This document shows positions 45,275-57,445 of a stretch of 64,000 bases of DNA, one piece after another. The translations under genes and the position numbers were made by a program. This stretch comes from Shewanella avicenniae (GTDB lineage: Bacteria; Pseudomonadota; Gammaproteobacteria; Enterobacterales; Shewanellaceae). Where the stretch lies: the NCBI RefSeq assembly GCF_017354945.1, contig NZ_CP071503.1, positions 992,001-1,056,000 of the forward strand. Direction: 5' to 3'. How positions within the stretch are numbered: the first letter of the stretch is position 1; each line of letters begins with the position of its first letter. The notes beneath the pieces are model-generated. The model did not search any database, had not been told where the DNA came from, and saw nothing but the letters and a program-made list of their open reading frames with translations.

Positions 45275-47221
45275 TTGAGTGACATGGCAAAAAATCTAAT
45301 CCTGTGGGTCGTCATCGCGGTTGTGTTGATGTCGGTCTTTCAAGGATTTTCTCCTTCGTCATCTTCGTCGCAGAAGATGGAATACTCAACGTTTTTGGAT
45401 GACGTTCGTTCAGGTCAGGTGGCTTCTGTAGAAGTGAAAAGCGACCAGCGCACCATTGAAGGTACGCTTAGAACTGGCGAGAAGTTTGTCACCATTATGC
45501 CGATTTACGACCGTGATCTGCTCAATGATCTCGATCGCAAAGGTGTTGCGATGAAAGGTCAGGAAGCTGAAGAGTCTGGCGTGTTGACGCAGATTTTCAT
45601 CTCTTGGTTCCCAATGCTGCTGCTGATTGGTGTGTGGATTTTCTTCATGCGTCAAATGCAAGGCGGTGGCGGTAAAGGCGCAATGTCGTTTGGCAAGAGC
45701 AAAGCCAAACTGATGAGCGAAGACCAGATTAAAACCACTTTTGGCGATGTTGCAGGTTGTGACGAAGCCAAAGAAGAAGTGAAAGAGCTGGTTGATTACC
45801 TGCGTGACCCAACCAAATTCCAAAAACTGGGTGGCCGCATTCCAACCGGCGTACTGATGGTGGGGCCTCCGGGTACCGGTAAAACTTTGCTGGCCAAAGC
45901 GATTGCTGGTGAAGCTAAAGTGCCTTTCTTTACCATTTCAGGTTCAGACTTCGTTGAAATGTTCGTCGGTGTTGGTGCATCACGTGTGCGTGACATGTTT
46001 GAACAAGCGAAGAAATCAGCGCCTTGTATCATTTTCATCGACGAAATCGATGCGGTTGGTCGCCAACGTGGTGCCGGTCTAGGTGGTGGTCACGATGAAC
46101 GTGAGCAAACCTTGAACCAAATGCTGGTTGAAATGGATGGCTTTGAAGGTAACGAAGGTGTGATTGTGATTGCCGCAACCAACCGCCCAGACGTGCTGGA
46201 CCAAGCCTTGTTGCGTCCGGGTCGTTTTGACCGTCAAGTGGTAGTTGGCCTGCCAGACGTGCGTGGTCGTGAGCAGATCCTGAAAGTTCACATGCGTAAG
46301 ATCCCACTGAGCGATGACGTAAAGGCGAGTGTCATTGCTCGCGGTACGCCTGGTTTCTCTGGTGCTGATTTGGCGAACTTAGTCAACGAAGCCGCCCTGT
46401 TCGCTGCCCGCGGTAACCGCCGTGTGGTGACGATGGAAGAATTCGAAAGAGCAAAAGACAAAATCATGATGGGTGCTGAGCGCCGCTCTATGGTGATGTC
46501 TGAATCTGAGAAGGAATCTACCGCCTACCATGAAGCAGGCCATGCGATTGTGGGTTGTTTGGTGCCAGAACATGATCCTGTGCATAAGGTCACCATTATC
46601 CCACGTGGTCGTGCACTAGGTGTAACCTTCTTCCTGCCGGAAGCGGATTCCATCAGTGAAAACCGTCGTAAGTTAGAAAGTCGCATTTCTGTGGCTTATG
46701 GTGGTCGTCTCGCGGAAGAGATCATCTACGGTCCTGAAAAGGTATCGACCGGTGCTTCCCAAGACATTAAGCAAGCGACTGCGATTGCGCGCAACATGGT
46801 CACCCAATGGGGTTTCTCTGAAAAATTGGGCCCATTGCTGTACGCGGAAGAGGAAGGTGAAGTATTCCTCGGCCGTTCAATGGCCAAAGCGAAGCATATG
46901 TCTGATGAGACTGCAGCAATTATCGATGCAGAAGTTAAGGCATTGATTGAACGTAACTATCGTCGTGCTGAAACCTTGTTGAAGGAAAACCTCGACATCC
47001 TGCACGCCATGAAAGATGCGTTGATCAAATATGAGACCATCGATTCACGTCAAATCGAAGACTTGATGGCGCGCCGTGAAGTGCGTCCACCAGTCGATTG
47101 GCAGATGGATGATAAAGGTTCAGACGACAGCAACAATGGTAGCGCTTCAAAGGATTCACCGCTGAGCGACAAGCCTAAGTCAGAAACTGATATCTCAAAT
47201 CCAGGTGAGACACACCATTAA
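45275..47221 (+). CDS. ftsH: ATP-dependent zinc metalloprotease FtsH
   Basis: 648 residues, TTG start at 45275 ([20 protein letters not shown]) with AGAGG upstream; ATG 45284 is the alternative. Two membrane helices (about 6-24 and 102-122) flank a small periplasmic domain. The AAA module has Walker A GPPGTGKT, Walker [12 protein letters not shown] and the second region of homology ([18 protein letters not shown]); the M41 protease site is HEAGH. It degrades membrane and short-lived regulatory proteins. The C-terminal tail is acidic and disordered. A terminator follows. Confidence 0.98.
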   Translation: MSDMAKNLILWVVIAVVLMSVFQGFSPSSSSSQKMEYSTFLDDVRSGQVASVEVKSDQRTIEGTLRTGEKFVTIMPIYDRDLLNDLDRKGVAMKGQEAEESGVLTQIFISWFPMLLLIGVWIFFMRQMQGGGGKGAMSFGKSKAKLMSEDQIKTTFGDVAGCDEAKEEVKELVDYLRDPTKFQKLGGRIPTGVLMVGPPGTGKTLLAKAIAGEAKVPFFTISGSDFVEMFVGVGASRVRDMFEQAKKSAPCIIFIDEIDAVGRQRGAGLGGGHDEREQTLNQMLVEMDGFEGNEGVIVIAATNRPDVLDQALLRPGRFDRQVVVGLPDVRGREQILKVHMRKIPLSDDVKASVIARGTPGFSGADLANLVNEAALFAARGNRRVVTMEEFERAKDKIMMGAERRSMVMSESEKESTAYHEAGHAIVGCLVPEHDPVHKVTIIPRGRALGVTFFLPEADSISENRRKLESRISVAYGGRLAEEIIYGPEKVSTGASQDIKQATAIARNMVTQWGFSEKLGPLLYAEEEGEVFLGRSMAKAKHMSDETAAIIDAEVKALIERNYRRAETLLKENLDILHAMKDALIKYETIDSRQIEDLMARREVRPPVDWQMDDKGSDDSNNGSASKDSPLSDKPKSETDISNPGETHH

Positions 47222-47240
47222 TCTCCCTTTTTGCTGAGTA

Positions 47241-47269
47241 GAAAGCCCCTTTTTAGGGGTTTTCTTTTT
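47241..47269 (+). terminator. ftsH terminator
   Basis: GAAAGCCCC and GGGGTTTTC pair around a TTTTTA loop, followed by TTTTTA. Confidence 0.8.
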
Positions 47270-47326
47270 ATATTTATTTCGTTTTGTACGATCGGCTGAT
47301 GTGAGTTCGATCTGTTTGGAGGTCGT

Positions 47327-48166
47327 GTGTTTACCTTAACCTCTGGTAACAAAAAGCTGCTGCTAAATTCGCCCAAGGTCATGGGCATTTTGAATGTTAC
47401 TCCTGATTCATTTTCTGATGGTGGTAAATATTCTCAGTTCGAGCTTGCTTGCCAACACGCGGATGAGATGATTGCTGCAGGGGTCGATTTTATTGATATT
47501 GGCGGTGAGTCGACTCGCCCAGGTGCGGCAGATGTGTCTGAGCAGCAAGAGTTAGACCGTGTGGTGCCGTTGGTGGAATACGTGGTGCGTAACTCTGATG
47601 TATGGATTTCGGTCGATACCAGTAAAGCTGCGGTCATGCGCGAGTCTATCGCCAGCGGAGCACACTTAATCAATGATGTGCGCTCTTTGACTGAGCCAGG
47701 GGCTTTAGATGTTGTAGTAAAAGCACAAGTCCCCGTGTGCATAATGCATATGCAAGGGCAACCAAAGACCATGCAACATGACCCTCAATATCAGGATGTG
47801 GTGGCTGAAGTGCTGCAATACTGTCAGCAACGGACCGCTGAGTGTGTTGCTGCAGGATTAACCAAAGAGCAGGTTATCGTCGATCCGGGATTTGGCTTTG
47901 GTAAAACACTAGCGCATAATTACCGCCTATTAGCTGAACTGAATCGGTTTAGCGAGTTAAATCAACCGTTGCTTATCGGCTTGTCGCGTAAAAGTATGAT
48001 TGGCAATTTGCTGCAGCGACCGGTTGAACAGCGCTTAGCGGGCAGTCTCGCCGGCGCAATGTTAGCGGCTCAGCAAGGTGCGCATATCATTCGTGTGCAT
48101 GACGTGAACGAAACGATAGATGTCTTGCGTGTGCTGGCGGAAACTCAAGCTGCGGCAAGTTCATAA
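47327..48166 (+). CDS. folP: Dihydropteroate synthase
   Basis: 279 residues, GTG start at 47327 with GGAGG seven bases before. Condenses p-aminobenzoate with the pterin diphosphate in folate synthesis and is the sulfonamide target. TIM-barrel signature blocks: VMGILNVTPDSFSDGG, IDIGGESTRPGA, ISVDTSKAAV, LINDVRSL, ICIMHMQG-like VCIMHMQGQPKTM, VDPGFGFGK and GLSRKSMIG. glmM follows after 25 bases, as in E. coli. Confidence 0.97.
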   Translation: MFTLTSGNKKLLLNSPKVMGILNVTPDSFSDGGKYSQFELACQHADEMIAAGVDFIDIGGESTRPGAADVSEQQELDRVVPLVEYVVRNSDVWISVDTSKAAVMRESIASGAHLINDVRSLTEPGALDVVVKAQVPVCIMHMQGQPKTMQHDPQYQDVVAEVLQYCQQRTAECVAAGLTKEQVIVDPGFGFGKTLAHNYRLLAELNRFSELNQPLLIGLSRKSMIGNLLQRPVEQRLAGSLAGAMLAAQQGAHIIRVHDVNETIDVLRVLAETQAAASS

Positions 48167-48191
48167 ATAATATGATAGATAAGGGTGTTGA

Positions 48192-49529
48192 GTGAGTACT
48201 CGGAAATTTTTTGGTACGGATGGCATTCGCGGTAAGGTCGGCGCAGGAAAAATGACGCCAGAGCTTGCGCTTAAACTCGGCTGGGCGGCTGGGCGAGTTT
48301 TATCGCGTAATGGCACCCGTAAGGTGCTCATTGGTAAAGACACTCGTATCTCCGGCTATCTTTTTGAATCAGCGCTTGAAGCGGGCTTATCCGCCGCTGG
48401 TCTCGATGTGATGTTGATGGGGCCAATGCCTACGCCTGCGGTGGCCTATCTTACTCGCACGTTTCGTGCTGAGGCCGGAGTGGTTATCAGCGCGTCACAC
48501 AATCCTTACTACGATAACGGTATCAAATTCTTTTCAGCTCATGGCACCAAGCTCGATGATGCTGTTGAGTTAGCGATAGAAGCTGAGCTTGAACGTCCGC
48601 TGCAATGTGTTGAATCTCATCTGCTAGGCAAAGTCACACGTATTAGTGATGCCGCTGGACGTTACATCGAATATTGCAAAGGCCATTTTCCTACCGATCA
48701 AACCTTAGAGGGTATGAAAATTGTGGTCGATTGCGCGCACGGCGCTACGTATCACATTGCCCCAAGCGTATTCCGCGAATTAGGTGCTGAAGTTGTCGTT
48801 ATCGGTGATAAGCCGAATGGTACCAACATTAACGATAAGGTTGGCGCGACTTCAATGGCGGCTATCTGTCATACCGTCATTGCTGAAAAAGCTGATTTGG
48901 GAATCGCGTTAGATGGCGACGGCGACCGAATAATGATGGTAACCAAAGATGGCCAAGTGGTAGACGGCGATCAGATCCTTTTCATTTTAGCCAGCGACAC
49001 CCATCATCGCGGTTTGTTGCGCGGCGGCGTGGTTGGTACTCAAATGTCCAACTTAGGGTTGGAGTTGGCACTGAAGGCACTCGATATTCCGTTTGCCCGT
49101 TCCAAAGTGGGTGACCGCTATGTGATGGAGCTGCTGGGTGAAAAAGATTGGCGCATCGGTGGGGAAAACTCCGGCCATATTGTTAACCTAGATCACGGAA
49201 CGACAGGTGATGGTATTGTTGCGGGTATTCAAGTGCTTGCAGCGATGTGCCGCCGTAATTTAACCTTGGAACAGTTGATCGCGCCAATTAAACTGTTGCC
49301 ACAAGTTTTACTTAACGTCAGCTTCGAAGGCACGCACAATCCACTTGCGGCTGAAGATGTGAAACGGGCGGTAGCCGAAGTGGAACAAAAACTCGGTCAA
49401 TCTGGGCGTGTTTTGCTGCGTAAGTCGGGTACAGAACCCTTGATCCGTGTTATGGTTGAGGGCACTGATGAAGTCATCGTCAGACAGCATGCTGAGTATA
49501 TTGCAGCAGCTGTGAAGCAACTTGTTTAA
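48192..49529 (+). CDS. glmM: Phosphoglucosamine mutase
   Basis: 445 residues, GTG start at 48192. Interconverts glucosamine-6- and -1-phosphate for UDP-GlcNAc and the cell wall. It begins [14 protein letters not shown]; the phosphoserine loop is [20 protein letters not shown]; the Mg site is [11 protein letters not shown]; the sugar loop GGENSGHI and the phosphate-binding [15 protein letters not shown] follow. Complete and collinear with the family. In an operon with folP. Confidence 0.98.
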   Translation: MSTRKFFGTDGIRGKVGAGKMTPELALKLGWAAGRVLSRNGTRKVLIGKDTRISGYLFESALEAGLSAAGLDVMLMGPMPTPAVAYLTRTFRAEAGVVISASHNPYYDNGIKFFSAHGTKLDDAVELAIEAELERPLQCVESHLLGKVTRISDAAGRYIEYCKGHFPTDQTLEGMKIVVDCAHGATYHIAPSVFRELGAEVVVIGDKPNGTNINDKVGATSMAAICHTVIAEKADLGIALDGDGDRIMMVTKDGQVVDGDQILFILASDTHHRGLLRGGVVGTQMSNLGLELALKALDIPFARSKVGDRYVMELLGEKDWRIGGENSGHIVNLDHGTTGDGIVAGIQVLAAMCRRNLTLEQLIAPIKLLPQVLLNVSFEGTHNPLAAEDVKRAVAEVEQKLGQSGRVLLRKSGTEPLIRVMVEGTDEVIVRQHAEYIAAAVKQLV

Positions 49530-49710
49530 ATAAAACGCTCAAAAATAAATCATAAAAATTAATTGGTTAAAGTCAGCTATCAGGTACGATAATGACTCTA
49601 AGCATAAAAAGTGTTCGAACGTCGTTGAAAACACAAATTTTGTTGGACCGGGTATTGTAACTTGATAACTGGTCCGCTATTATTCACGCCGCTTTCTAAG
49701 GAGATGGTCA

Positions 49711-50493
49711 ATGGCTCTTAGACGCCCGATGGTCGCCGGTAACTGGAAAATGAATGGTAGTGCGCAGTTAGCGCAAGAGCTATTCAAGAAGTTTGCCGCC
49801 AAGCTCAATAATGACGCCGTTGAGGTTGTTTTGTGTCCTCCCACTATTTATTTAGAAAGTGTAAGGCAGCAGTTAGAAAAACACCGTGAAGCGCTTAAAG
49901 GTTCGATTGTTCGAATGGGCGCGCAAAACGTGAGTCAGCATGATTTTGGTGCTTACACAGGTGAGATTTCCGGTGGGATGTTGACCGACGTAGGTTGTAA
50001 GTATGTCATTATCGGCCATTCTGAGAGACGAAGAATGTACGGTGAGACCAGCGACGTCGTAGCAGATAAATTTGCTGCCGCCCAAAAGCATGGTTTAACG
50101 CCCATCCTGTGTGTAGGTGAGTCAGGTCCTGCTCGTGAAGCAAGACGGACATTTGAAGTCCTAGCAGAAGAGTTGGATGTAGTCATTGAAAAGAATGGCA
50201 CCATGGCTTTTGATAACGCCATTATCGCTTACGAGCCGCTTTGGGCTGTAGGGACTGGTAAAAGTGCGACGCCTGAACAGGCGCAGGAAGTTCACGCGTT
50301 CATTCGCAAGCGACTTTCTGAAGTTTCGCCTTACATTGGTGAAAATATAAGAATTCTTTACGGTGGCAGTGTGACACCGAGTAACGCGGCTGATTTGTTC
50401 GCTCAACCCGATGTGGATGGTGGATTAATTGGTGGCGCAAGTTTGAACTCTACCGAGTTCTTGAGTTTGTGTGCCATAGCAACGAGCGCGTAA
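49711..50493 (+). CDS. tpiA: Triose-phosphate isomerase
   Basis: 260 residues, ATG 49711 after AAGGAG. Catalytic residues are all in place: Lys in AGNWKMNG, His in YVIIGHSERR and Glu in AYEPLWAVGTGKSA; the phosphate loop is ILYGGSVTPSN. Glycolysis and gluconeogenesis. The stop is two bases before the secG ATG, so the two genes are cotranscribed. Confidence 0.98.
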   Translation: MALRRPMVAGNWKMNGSAQLAQELFKKFAAKLNNDAVEVVLCPPTIYLESVRQQLEKHREALKGSIVRMGAQNVSQHDFGAYTGEISGGMLTDVGCKYVIIGHSERRRMYGETSDVVADKFAAAQKHGLTPILCVGESGPAREARRTFEVLAEELDVVIEKNGTMAFDNAIIAYEPLWAVGTGKSATPEQAQEVHAFIRKRLSEVSPYIGENIRILYGGSVTPSNAADLFAQPDVDGGLIGGASLNSTEFLSLCAIATSA

Positions 50494-50495
50494 TT

Positions 50496-50840
50496 ATGTA
50501 CCAAGTACTGATTGTAGTTTATCTGTTGGTCGCATTAGCCCTGATTGGTCTGATTCTGATCCAACAAGGTAAAGGAGCTGATATGGGTGCCTCTTTCGGT
50601 GCCGGTGCATCAGCAACTTTGTTCGGTTCTTCAGGTTCAGGTAACTTCCTGACTCGTAGTACCGCAATTTTGGCAATTTTATTCTTCATTCTGAGCTTAA
50701 CGATTGGCAATTTGAGTGCTAACCACGCTAAGCAAGAAGAAGGTTGGCAGGATTTAGGTGGCGCAGCCGCAGTTCAAACAGAGCAGCAAGCACCTGAAGC
50801 ACCAGCAACTCAAAAAACAGAAGAAAAAATTCCAGATTAA
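50496..50840 (+). CDS. secG: Preprotein translocase subunit SecG
   Basis: 114 residues from ATG 50496 (MYQVLIVVYLLVALALIGLI). Two membrane helices (about 2-24 and 52-74) flank the conserved LIQQGKGADMGASFGAGASA TLFGS-type loop, typical of SecG, an accessory subunit of the SecYEG channel. The C-terminal tail is Ala/Gln/Glu-rich. It is followed nine bases later by tRNA-Leu, the order also found in E. coli. Confidence 0.96.
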   Translation: MYQVLIVVYLLVALALIGLILIQQGKGADMGASFGAGASATLFGSSGSGNFLTRSTAILAILFFILSLTIGNLSANHAKQEEGWQDLGGAAAVQTEQQAPEAPATQKTEEKIPD

Positions 50841-50848
50841 AACCTTTT

Positions 50849-50936
50849 AGCCGAGGTGGTGAAATTGGTAGACGCGCAGCCTTGAGGTGGCTGTGACCTA
50901 ACGGTCGTGCGGGTTCAAGTCCCGCTCTCGGCACCA
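50849..50936 (+). tRNA. leuU: tRNA-Leu (anticodon GAG)
   Basis: 88 nt including an encoded CCA. The acceptor stem GCCGAGG pairs with TCTCGGC; anticodon stem CAGCC/GGCTG encloses TTGAGGT, giving anticodon GAG (codons CUC/CUU). A long variable arm and the T-loop GTTCAAGTC are present. Right after secG, so possibly cotranscribed with tpiA-secG and processed. Confidence 0.97.
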
Positions 50937-51017
50937 TAATTAACCCTGTTTAAACTGGTTAGTTTACACAGAGTTATTGCAAGTTTTACGCTAACTAAGT
51001 AAAATTGCAGCAGTTGA

Positions 51018-51094
<77 letters not shown>

Positions 51095-51146
51095 GCTCCA
51101 AGTGTTATCATTAGTGGTAACACTAATACAGGTTCTCGGAACAGCA

Positions 51147-51175
51147 ACAACCTCGTATTAAACGGGGTTTTTTGT
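51147..51175 (+). terminator. Terminator or attenuator after tRNA-fMet
   Basis: AACCTCGT and ACGGGGTT pair around ATTAA with a run of Ts after. It would separate, or attenuate reading from, the tRNA into rimP. Confidence 0.7.
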
Positions 51176-51259
51176 TATCTGGACCTTAGCGTTTTACTGC
51201 GATGTTCGGCAGTGTGATATTGGGGCTATATGCCCTTTTTTAGTTTCAGGAGTATTCAT

Positions 51260-51715
51260 TTGGCAACATTGGAATCAAGACTCGAAGAGATGCTGACACC
51301 GGCGATTGAAGGTTTAGGATATCAGCTTTGGGGCATTGAATTCGTCATGGCGGGTAAACATTCTACGCTGCGTATCTATATTGATAGCGAGCAGGGTGTA
51401 AACATCGAAGATTGTGCGGCAACCAGTCGCCAAGTGGGTTCTGTGTTAGATGTTGAAGACCCCATCCCGTCGGAATACACCTTGGAAGTATCCTCTCCTG
51501 GACTCGATAGGCCGCTATTTAAAGCTGAACAATATCAACTTTATGTGGGTGAAGATGCCAAAGTGCAACTCACAATGCCTGTGGCGGGTAGCCGCAACCT
51601 GAAAGGGCAAATCACTCAGGTTGAAGGGCAGATGGTGACGCTGAAAGTAGATGGTAAGGAACTGGTCATTGCCTTGGATAACATCCGAAAAGGCAACTTG
51701 ATAGCTAAATTTTGA
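51260..51715 (+). CDS. rimP: Ribosome maturation factor RimP
   Basis: 151 residues with a TTG start at 51260 ([20 protein letters not shown]), eight bases after AGGAG; the upstream ATG frame at 51230 begins ahead of the ribosome site and does not align. It assists 30S assembly. Blocks [25 protein letters not shown] and [13 protein letters not shown] are diagnostic. First coding gene of the nusA-infB operon. Confidence 0.96.
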   Translation: MATLESRLEEMLTPAIEGLGYQLWGIEFVMAGKHSTLRIYIDSEQGVNIEDCAATSRQVGSVLDVEDPIPSEYTLEVSSPGLDRPLFKAEQYQLYVGEDAKVQLTMPVAGSRNLKGQITQVEGQMVTLKVDGKELVIALDNIRKGNLIAKF

Positions 51716-51741
51716 TGAATTCAAGGTGAACGAGGCAAGAC

Positions 51742-53241
51742 ATGAATAAAGAAATTTTGCTGGTCGCTGAAGCGGTATCAAACGAAAAGGCTGTACCCCG
51801 TGAGAAGATTTTCGAAGCCTTGGAAATCGCACTGGCTACCGCTACTAAGAAGAAATATGAAGGCGATATCGACGTTCGTGTATCGATTGATCGTAAGAGC
51901 GGCGACTACGAAACATTCCGTCGTTGGTTAGTGGTAGACAACCAAGGCGCATTACTCGAAAACCCATATCGTGAAATCACGTTGGAAGCAGCGCAGATTG
52001 ATGCGCCGGATATCCAAGCGGGTGAGTATGTAGAAGATGAAATTGACTCTGTACAGTTTGACCGTATCACTACGCAAACTGCTAAGCAGGTTATCGTACA
52101 GAAAGTACGTGAAGCAGAGCGCGCCCAAGTCGTTGAACAATTCATCGACAAAGAAGGTGAGTTGGTGACCGGTATTGTGAAGAAGTCTAACCGCGAGAGC
52201 ATCGTGGTTGATCTCGGTAACAACGCTGATGGCGTGCTGTACAAAGAAGATATTATCTCGCGCGAATCATTCCGCCCAGGCGACCGTGTACGTGCATTGC
52301 TGTACGCTGTGCGCCCAGAAGCTCGTGGCGCGCAACTGTTTTTAACTCGCACCAAGCCTGACATGCTGATTGAGCTGTTCCGTATTGAAGTACCGGAAAT
52401 TGCTGATGAGATGATCGAAGTGATTGGTGCTGCTCGCGACCCAGGTAGCCGTGCAAAAATTGCGGTGAAGTCTAACGACCGCCGTATTGACCCAATCGGT
52501 GCATGTGTGGGTATGCGTGGCGCTCGCGTTCAAGCGGTAACTAATGAGCTGAGCGGTGAGCGTATTGATATTGTGCTGTGGGACGACAACCCAGCGCAAT
52601 TCGTAATTAATGCCATGGCACCAGCTGATGTGGCTTCTATCGTTGTTGATGAAGATAACCATTCTATGGATATCGCGGTAGAGCCTGACAGCTTGGCACA
52701 AGCCATTGGCCGTAATGGTCAGAACGTTCGTTTGGCTACCCAACTGACAGGTTGGGAGCTGAATGTGATGACTGTCGACGATCTGAATGCTAAGCATCAA
52801 GCTGAAAGCGCCAAAGTGACTTCACTGTTTGTGAAGGCACTCGACATCGATGAAGAGTTTGCTCAAGTGTTGGCCGATGAAGGTTTCACTTCTTTGGAAG
52901 AGATTGCCTACGTACCAGCATCAGAGCTCTTGTCTATCGACGGGCTAGATGAAGATATCGTCGCAGCGTTGAGAGATCGTGCGAAAGCCGCATTGTCTAC
53001 TCGCGCACTGGCCTCAGAGGAAGCGCTGGACGGAGCCCAGCCAAGTGACGAATTGCTCGGATTACCAGGACTGGATCGCCATCTTGCGTTTGTACTCGCC
53101 AGCAAAGGCGTAGCTACTCTTGAAGATTTGGCCGAGCAAGGTATTGACGACTTGATCGATATTGAAGAATTGACAGAAGAGAAAGCTGGTGAGCTGATTA
53201 TGGCTGCTCGCAACATCTGTTGGTTCGGTGAAGAAGCGTAA
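51742..53241 (+). CDS. nusA: Transcription termination/antitermination factor NusA
   Basis: 499 residues, ATG 51742. Order: N-terminal RNA-polymerase-binding domain ([20 protein letters not shown]), S1 domain, KH1 and KH2 ([38 protein letters not shown]), then two C-terminal acidic repeats ([16 protein letters not shown] and [20 protein letters not shown]), the gammaproteobacterial form that can bind the polymerase alpha subunit. Modulates pausing, termination and rRNA antitermination. 28 bases before infB. Confidence 0.98.
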   Translation: MNKEILLVAEAVSNEKAVPREKIFEALEIALATATKKKYEGDIDVRVSIDRKSGDYETFRRWLVVDNQGALLENPYREITLEAAQIDAPDIQAGEYVEDEIDSVQFDRITTQTAKQVIVQKVREAERAQVVEQFIDKEGELVTGIVKKSNRESIVVDLGNNADGVLYKEDIISRESFRPGDRVRALLYAVRPEARGAQLFLTRTKPDMLIELFRIEVPEIADEMIEVIGAARDPGSRAKIAVKSNDRRIDPIGACVGMRGARVQAVTNELSGERIDIVLWDDNPAQFVINAMAPADVASIVVDEDNHSMDIAVEPDSLAQAIGRNGQNVRLATQLTGWELNVMTVDDLNAKHQAESAKVTSLFVKALDIDEEFAQVLADEGFTSLEEIAYVPASELLSIDGLDEDIVAALRDRAKAALSTRALASEEALDGAQPSDELLGLPGLDRHLAFVLASKGVATLEDLAEQGIDDLIDIEELTEEKAGELIMAARNICWFGEEA

Positions 53242-53269
53242 GTCGGTCAACAGATAGGGGAGTTAACGG

Positions 53270-55927
53270 ATGGCAGATACAACCGTACAAAAGTTGGCCA
53301 AAGAAGTTGGGAAAGACGTTGACCGTCTGATTGAACAGTTTGCAAAGGCTGGCATCACGAAACGCCAAAATGATGAAGTAACCGAAGTAGAAAAACAGCA
53401 ACTGCTGGATTTTCTGACTAAGCAACATGGCGGGGATAGTGTGCCTTCAAAAATGACCTTGCAACGTAAGACTGTTTCAACACTGAGTGTCTCAGGCGCT
53501 GGTGGCCAGTCAAAAGATGTAAAAGTAGAAGTGCGTAAGAAGAAAACCTTCGTTAAACGCGATGTCGCTGAATTAGCGCGCCAAGCTGAAATTGAAGCGG
53601 AAGAGAAGGCGAAGGCGGAAGCCGAAGCTCAAGCCGCTGCAGCAGCGAAAGCAGCGGCTGACGCTAAAGCAAAAGCAGAGGCGGAAGCCAAAGCTAAGGC
53701 TGACGCAGAAGCGAAGGCAAAAGCTAAAGCGGCTCAGCCAAAAGTGGCTGAAGAAGCAAAAGCTAAGCCTGAAGAAGACGAAGAAAGTAAAGCAGAAGCT
53801 GCACGCATTAAAGCCGCTCAAGAATTAGCGGTTAAGCGTAAAGCCGATGAAGAAGCTGCTCGCGCTGCTGAAGAAGCTCGTCGCATGGCTGAAGAAAACG
53901 CCAAGCGTTGGGAGATCGAAGAGAAAGAACGTATCGAAGCTGAAAAACGCAACGATCACCATATCACTACCTCAAAAGTTGCGCGTGCAGCTGAAGATAC
54001 CAGTGATATGGAAGAAGAGAAACAAGGCCGCCGTAGCCGTCATAAGAGTGCGGGTAAGAAGCGCTCTAAAGACGCTCGTCAAAGCAGCGAAGGCGGCCGT
54101 GAACGTGATATTCGCAACAAGAAAGCGGCCAAAGCCAACAAGCACGGCTTTAATAAGCCGGTTGTTGCGGTTAACCGTGACGTGCGTATTGGTGAAACCA
54201 TTACCGTAGCTGACCTCGCTCAGCGTATGGCGGTAAAAGCCACTGAAATCATCAAAGCGATGATGAAGATGGGTTCAATGGTCACCATCAACCAAGTGTT
54301 GGACCAAGAAACTGCACAATTGGTTGCAGAGGAATTGGGCCACAAAGTGATTCTGGTGCGTGAAAACGAACTGGAACACGAAGTATTGGCTGACCGTGAC
54401 GGTGAAGATGTCAAAGTAGAGCCACGTGCGCCAGTTGTTACCATCATGGGGCACGTTGACCACGGTAAAACCTCGCTGCTCGACTACATCCGTCGTACTA
54501 AGGTTGCTGCTGGCGAAGCCGGTGGTATTACCCAGCACATCGGTGCATATCACGTTGAAACTGACAACGGCATGATCACCTTCCTGGATACTCCAGGCCA
54601 CGCTGCGTTTACCGCAATGCGTGCTCGTGGTGCGCAAGCGACCGATATCGTGGTACTGGTTGTTGCTGCAGATGACGGCGTAATGCCACAGACCATCGAA
54701 GCTATCCAACACGCAAAAGCCGGTGGTGCGCCGCTGATTGTTGCTGTGAACAAGATGGATAAGCCAGAAGCAGACGTGGATCGCGTTAAGAGCGAACTGT
54801 CACAGCACGGCGTAATGTCAGAAGAGTGGGGCGGCGAAAACATGTTCGTTTACGTCTCTGCGAAAACTGGTCAAGGCGTTGATGAACTGCTGGAAGGCAT
54901 CCTGCTGGAAGCTGAAGTACTTGAACTGAAAGCAGTACGTGATGGTATGGCTGCGGGCGTAGTGGTTGAATCTAAGCTCGACAAAGGCCGTGGTCCAGTT
55001 GCTACCGTATTGGTACAAGAAGGTACTCTGCGTCAAGGCGACATCGTACTCTGTGGTCTTGAGTACGGTAAAGTGCGTGCGATGCGTGACGAAGACGGTA
55101 ACGAGATTAAAGAAGCGGGTCCATCAATCCCTGTTGAGATCTTAGGTCTGTCTGGTGTGCCATCAGCAGGTGACGAAGCAACAGTAGTGAAAGACGAGCG
55201 TAAAGCGCGTGAAGTAGCCCTGTATCGTCAAGGCAAGTTCCGCGAAGTGAAGCTGGCACGTCAACAAAAAGCCAAACTGGAAAACATGTTCGCGAACATG
55301 ACTGAGGGTGAAGTTCAGGAACTGAACATCATTCTGAAGGCTGACGTACAAGGTTCTCTGGAAGCAATTTCTGACTCGCTGACCAAACTGTCGACTGATG
55401 AAGTGAAAGTGAACATCATTGCCAGCGGTGTTGGTGCACTGACTGAGAACGATGCGACCTTGGCTGCTGCTTCTAACGCTATCATGGTTGGCTTCAACGT
55501 GCGTGCCGATGCACAAGCACGTAAAGTGATTGAATCAGAAAGTGTTGACCTGCGTTACTACAGCGTTATCTACGACCTGATCGATGAAGTGAAATCTGCG
55601 ATGAGCGGTATGCTGTCGCCAGAATTCAAACAACAAATCATCGGTTTGGCAGAAGTACGTGATGTGTTCAAATCACCTAAGATTGGTGCAATCGCTGGTT
55701 GTATGGTTACCGAAGGTACGGTTAAACGTAGCGCGCCAATCCGCGTACTGCGTGACAACGTGGTGATCTACGAAGGTGAACTTGAATCACTGCGTCGCTT
55801 TAAAGATGACGTTAACGAAGTTCGTAACGGTACTGAATGTGGTATCGGCGTTAAGAACTATAATGACGTACGAGTAGGCGACCAAATCGAAGTATTTGAA
55901 ACCGTAGAAGTGGCGCGTAGCCTCTAA
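53270..55927 (+). CDS. infB: Translation initiation factor IF-2
   Basis: 885 residues. A small N-terminal IF2 domain is followed by a highly charged Ala/Lys/Glu-rich stretch (about residues 100-290), the IF2 G domain with G1 [13 protein letters not shown]3 DTPGHAAF, G4 NKMD and G5 SAKTG, then beta-barrel and C2 fMet-tRNA-binding domains. It positions initiator tRNA on the 30S subunit, in keeping with the initiator tRNA gene heading the same operon. The low-complexity coding region gives several shadow frames on both strands. Confidence 0.98.
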   Translation: MADTTVQKLAKEVGKDVDRLIEQFAKAGITKRQNDEVTEVEKQQLLDFLTKQHGGDSVPSKMTLQRKTVSTLSVSGAGGQSKDVKVEVRKKKTFVKRDVAELARQAEIEAEEKAKAEAEAQAAAAAKAAADAKAKAEAEAKAKADAEAKAKAKAAQPKVAEEAKAKPEEDEESKAEAARIKAAQELAVKRKADEEAARAAEEARRMAEENAKRWEIEEKERIEAEKRNDHHITTSKVARAAEDTSDMEEEKQGRRSRHKSAGKKRSKDARQSSEGGRERDIRNKKAAKANKHGFNKPVVAVNRDVRIGETITVADLAQRMAVKATEIIKAMMKMGSMVTINQVLDQETAQLVAEELGHKVILVRENELEHEVLADRDGEDVKVEPRAPVVTIMGHVDHGKTSLLDYIRRTKVAAGEAGGITQHIGAYHVETDNGMITFLDTPGHAAFTAMRARGAQATDIVVLVVAADDGVMPQTIEAIQHAKAGGAPLIVAVNKMDKPEADVDRVKSELSQHGVMSEEWGGENMFVYVSAKTGQGVDELLEGILLEAEVLELKAVRDGMAAGVVVESKLDKGRGPVATVLVQEGTLRQGDIVLCGLEYGKVRAMRDEDGNEIKEAGPSIPVEILGLSGVPSAGDEATVVKDERKAREVALYRQGKFREVKLARQQKAKLENMFANMTEGEVQELNIILKADVQGSLEAISDSLTKLSTDEVKVNIIASGVGALTENDATLAAASNAIMVGFNVRADAQARKVIESESVDLRYYSVIYDLIDEVKSAMSGMLSPEFKQQIIGLAEVRDVFKSPKIGAIAGCMVTEGTVKRSAPIRVLRDNVVIYEGELESLRRFKDDVNEVRNGTECGIGVKNYNDVRVGDQIEVFETVEVARSL

Positions 55928-55992
55928 TTTCGGTTTTGAACCAACTTGTAGGGCGGCTAAGGCCGCCCTTGTTGATTTTAGGGGTAAATAAA

Positions 55993-56400
55993 ATGGCAAA
56001 AGAATTTAGCCGTACCCGGCGAATTGGCCAGCAGCTACAACAAGAGCTGGCGTTCGTACTACAGCGCGATATGAAAGATCCGCGTATTGGCATGGTGACT
56101 GTGAATGATGTTGATGTGTCACGGGACCTCAGCTTTGCAAAAGTCTATGTCACACTGTTTGAAGAAGATCCTCAGGCAATTCAAGACAAGATGACCGCAC
56201 TCATGAACGCTGCACCGTACGTACGTACCTTGGTGGCCGGACGTATGAAACTGCGCGTAATGCCGGAACTCAGATTCGTATACGATGCCTCTCTAGTTGA
56301 AGGTATGCGCATGTCTAACTTGGTTAGCCAAGTCATCAACGATGACAAAGCGAAGCAAGCACAATTTGGTGTTGAGCCAGATGACGAGGAACAAGAGTAA
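55993..56400 (+). CDS. rbfA: Ribosome-binding factor A
   Basis: 135 residues, ATG 55993 ([20 protein letters not shown]) with AGGGG upstream; the longer frame from 55936 has no ribosome site. A single KH-like domain with [20 protein letters not shown] and [15 protein letters not shown]. Acts in 16S 5'-end maturation and cold adaptation. The stop TAATG overlaps the truB start. Confidence 0.96.
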   Translation: MAKEFSRTRRIGQQLQQELAFVLQRDMKDPRIGMVTVNDVDVSRDLSFAKVYVTLFEEDPQAIQDKMTALMNAAPYVRTLVAGRMKLRVMPELRFVYDASLVEGMRMSNLVSQVINDDKAKQAQFGVEPDDEEQE

Positions 56401-57350
56401 TGGCAAGACGACCGAAAGGCCGTTTTATCGATGGCATTGTGTTATTGGATAAGCCTACCGGCGAGAGCTCCAATCACGCGCTGCAACAAGTGAAGCGAAT
56501 TTTTAACGCTGCGAAAGCGGGTCATACCGGCGCCTTAGATCCATTAGCGACCGGTATGCTGCCTATCTGTTTGGGCGAAGCCACCAAGTTTTCGCAGCAT
56601 CTGCTCGATTCTGATAAGCGTTATTTGGTCACCGCAAAACTTGGTCAGCGTACTGATACCAGTGACTCTGACGGTGAAGTGGTGCAAACCCGTGAGATAA
56701 ACTTCAGCCAAGCCCAGCTTGATGCCGCCTTGGAGAGTTTTCGCGGTGATACGATGCAAACGCCATCGATGTTCTCTGCGCTCAAGTACCAAGGTCAGCC
56801 GCTGTATAAATATGCGCGTGAAGGTAAGACCGTGCCGCGTGAAGCTCGGCCTATTACGGTTTATGAGCTGAATTTTATTGGCCTTGAAGGCGACGAGCTG
56901 ACGCTGGATATTCGCTGCTCTAAAGGCACCTATATTCGCACCATTATCGATGATTTAGGTGAGCAACTGGGCTGCGGCGCACACGTGATTATGTTACGCC
57001 GTACCGAGGTTGCTGATTACCCAACGGATAAAATGGTGACCCTTGAGCAATTACGGGCGATTACAGAGCAAGAAAAAGGCTCTCTAGCCGCACTATATAG
57101 TTTGCTTGATGCGCTGCTTTTGCCGATGGATACCGCAGTGGCGGATATGCCAGAGTGCCATTTGCCCGACGACGCGGTGGCGTATGTGATGCACGGTAAT
57201 CCGGTCCGCTTTAACGGGCCAGCCGCCGGCACGCTGGTGCGCATTACCCACGGCGAACAGCATCAATTTATCGGCGTGGGATCTATGACCGACGATGGTC
57301 AACTTGCACCAAAACGTTTAATTGTAATGCCTGAAAAAACTGATATCTAA
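56400..57350 (+). CDS. truB: tRNA pseudouridine-55 synthase TruB
   Basis: 316 residues, ATG 56400 overlapping the rbfA stop by one base. Makes pseudouridine at position 55 of the T loop. Motifs: [34 protein letters not shown] with the catalytic Asp, [20 protein letters not shown], and [21 protein letters not shown] small C-terminal PUA-like segment follows. Full length. Confidence 0.97.
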   Translation: MARRPKGRFIDGIVLLDKPTGESSNHALQQVKRIFNAAKAGHTGALDPLATGMLPICLGEATKFSQHLLDSDKRYLVTAKLGQRTDTSDSDGEVVQTREINFSQAQLDAALESFRGDTMQTPSMFSALKYQGQPLYKYAREGKTVPREARPITVYELNFIGLEGDELTLDIRCSKGTYIRTIIDDLGEQLGCGAHVIMLRRTEVADYPTDKMVTLEQLRAITEQEKGSLAALYSLLDALLLPMDTAVADMPECHLPDDAVAYVMHGNPVRFNGPAAGTLVRITHGEQHQFIGVGSMTDDGQLAPKRLIVMPEKTDI

Positions 57351-57445
57351 GCTTGCGGTAGAGAGTCAGTCACGCTATTATGCGCAACCTTCGGCTGAGT
57401 TAGTGATCGGCTGGAGTTTAATTTAGTTTATTTTTGGAGAAACTC

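Noticed and set aside
53573-53828. Lys/Arg-rich and Phe/Cys-rich frames within infB
   Set aside because: Shadows of the low-complexity charged segment of IF-2.
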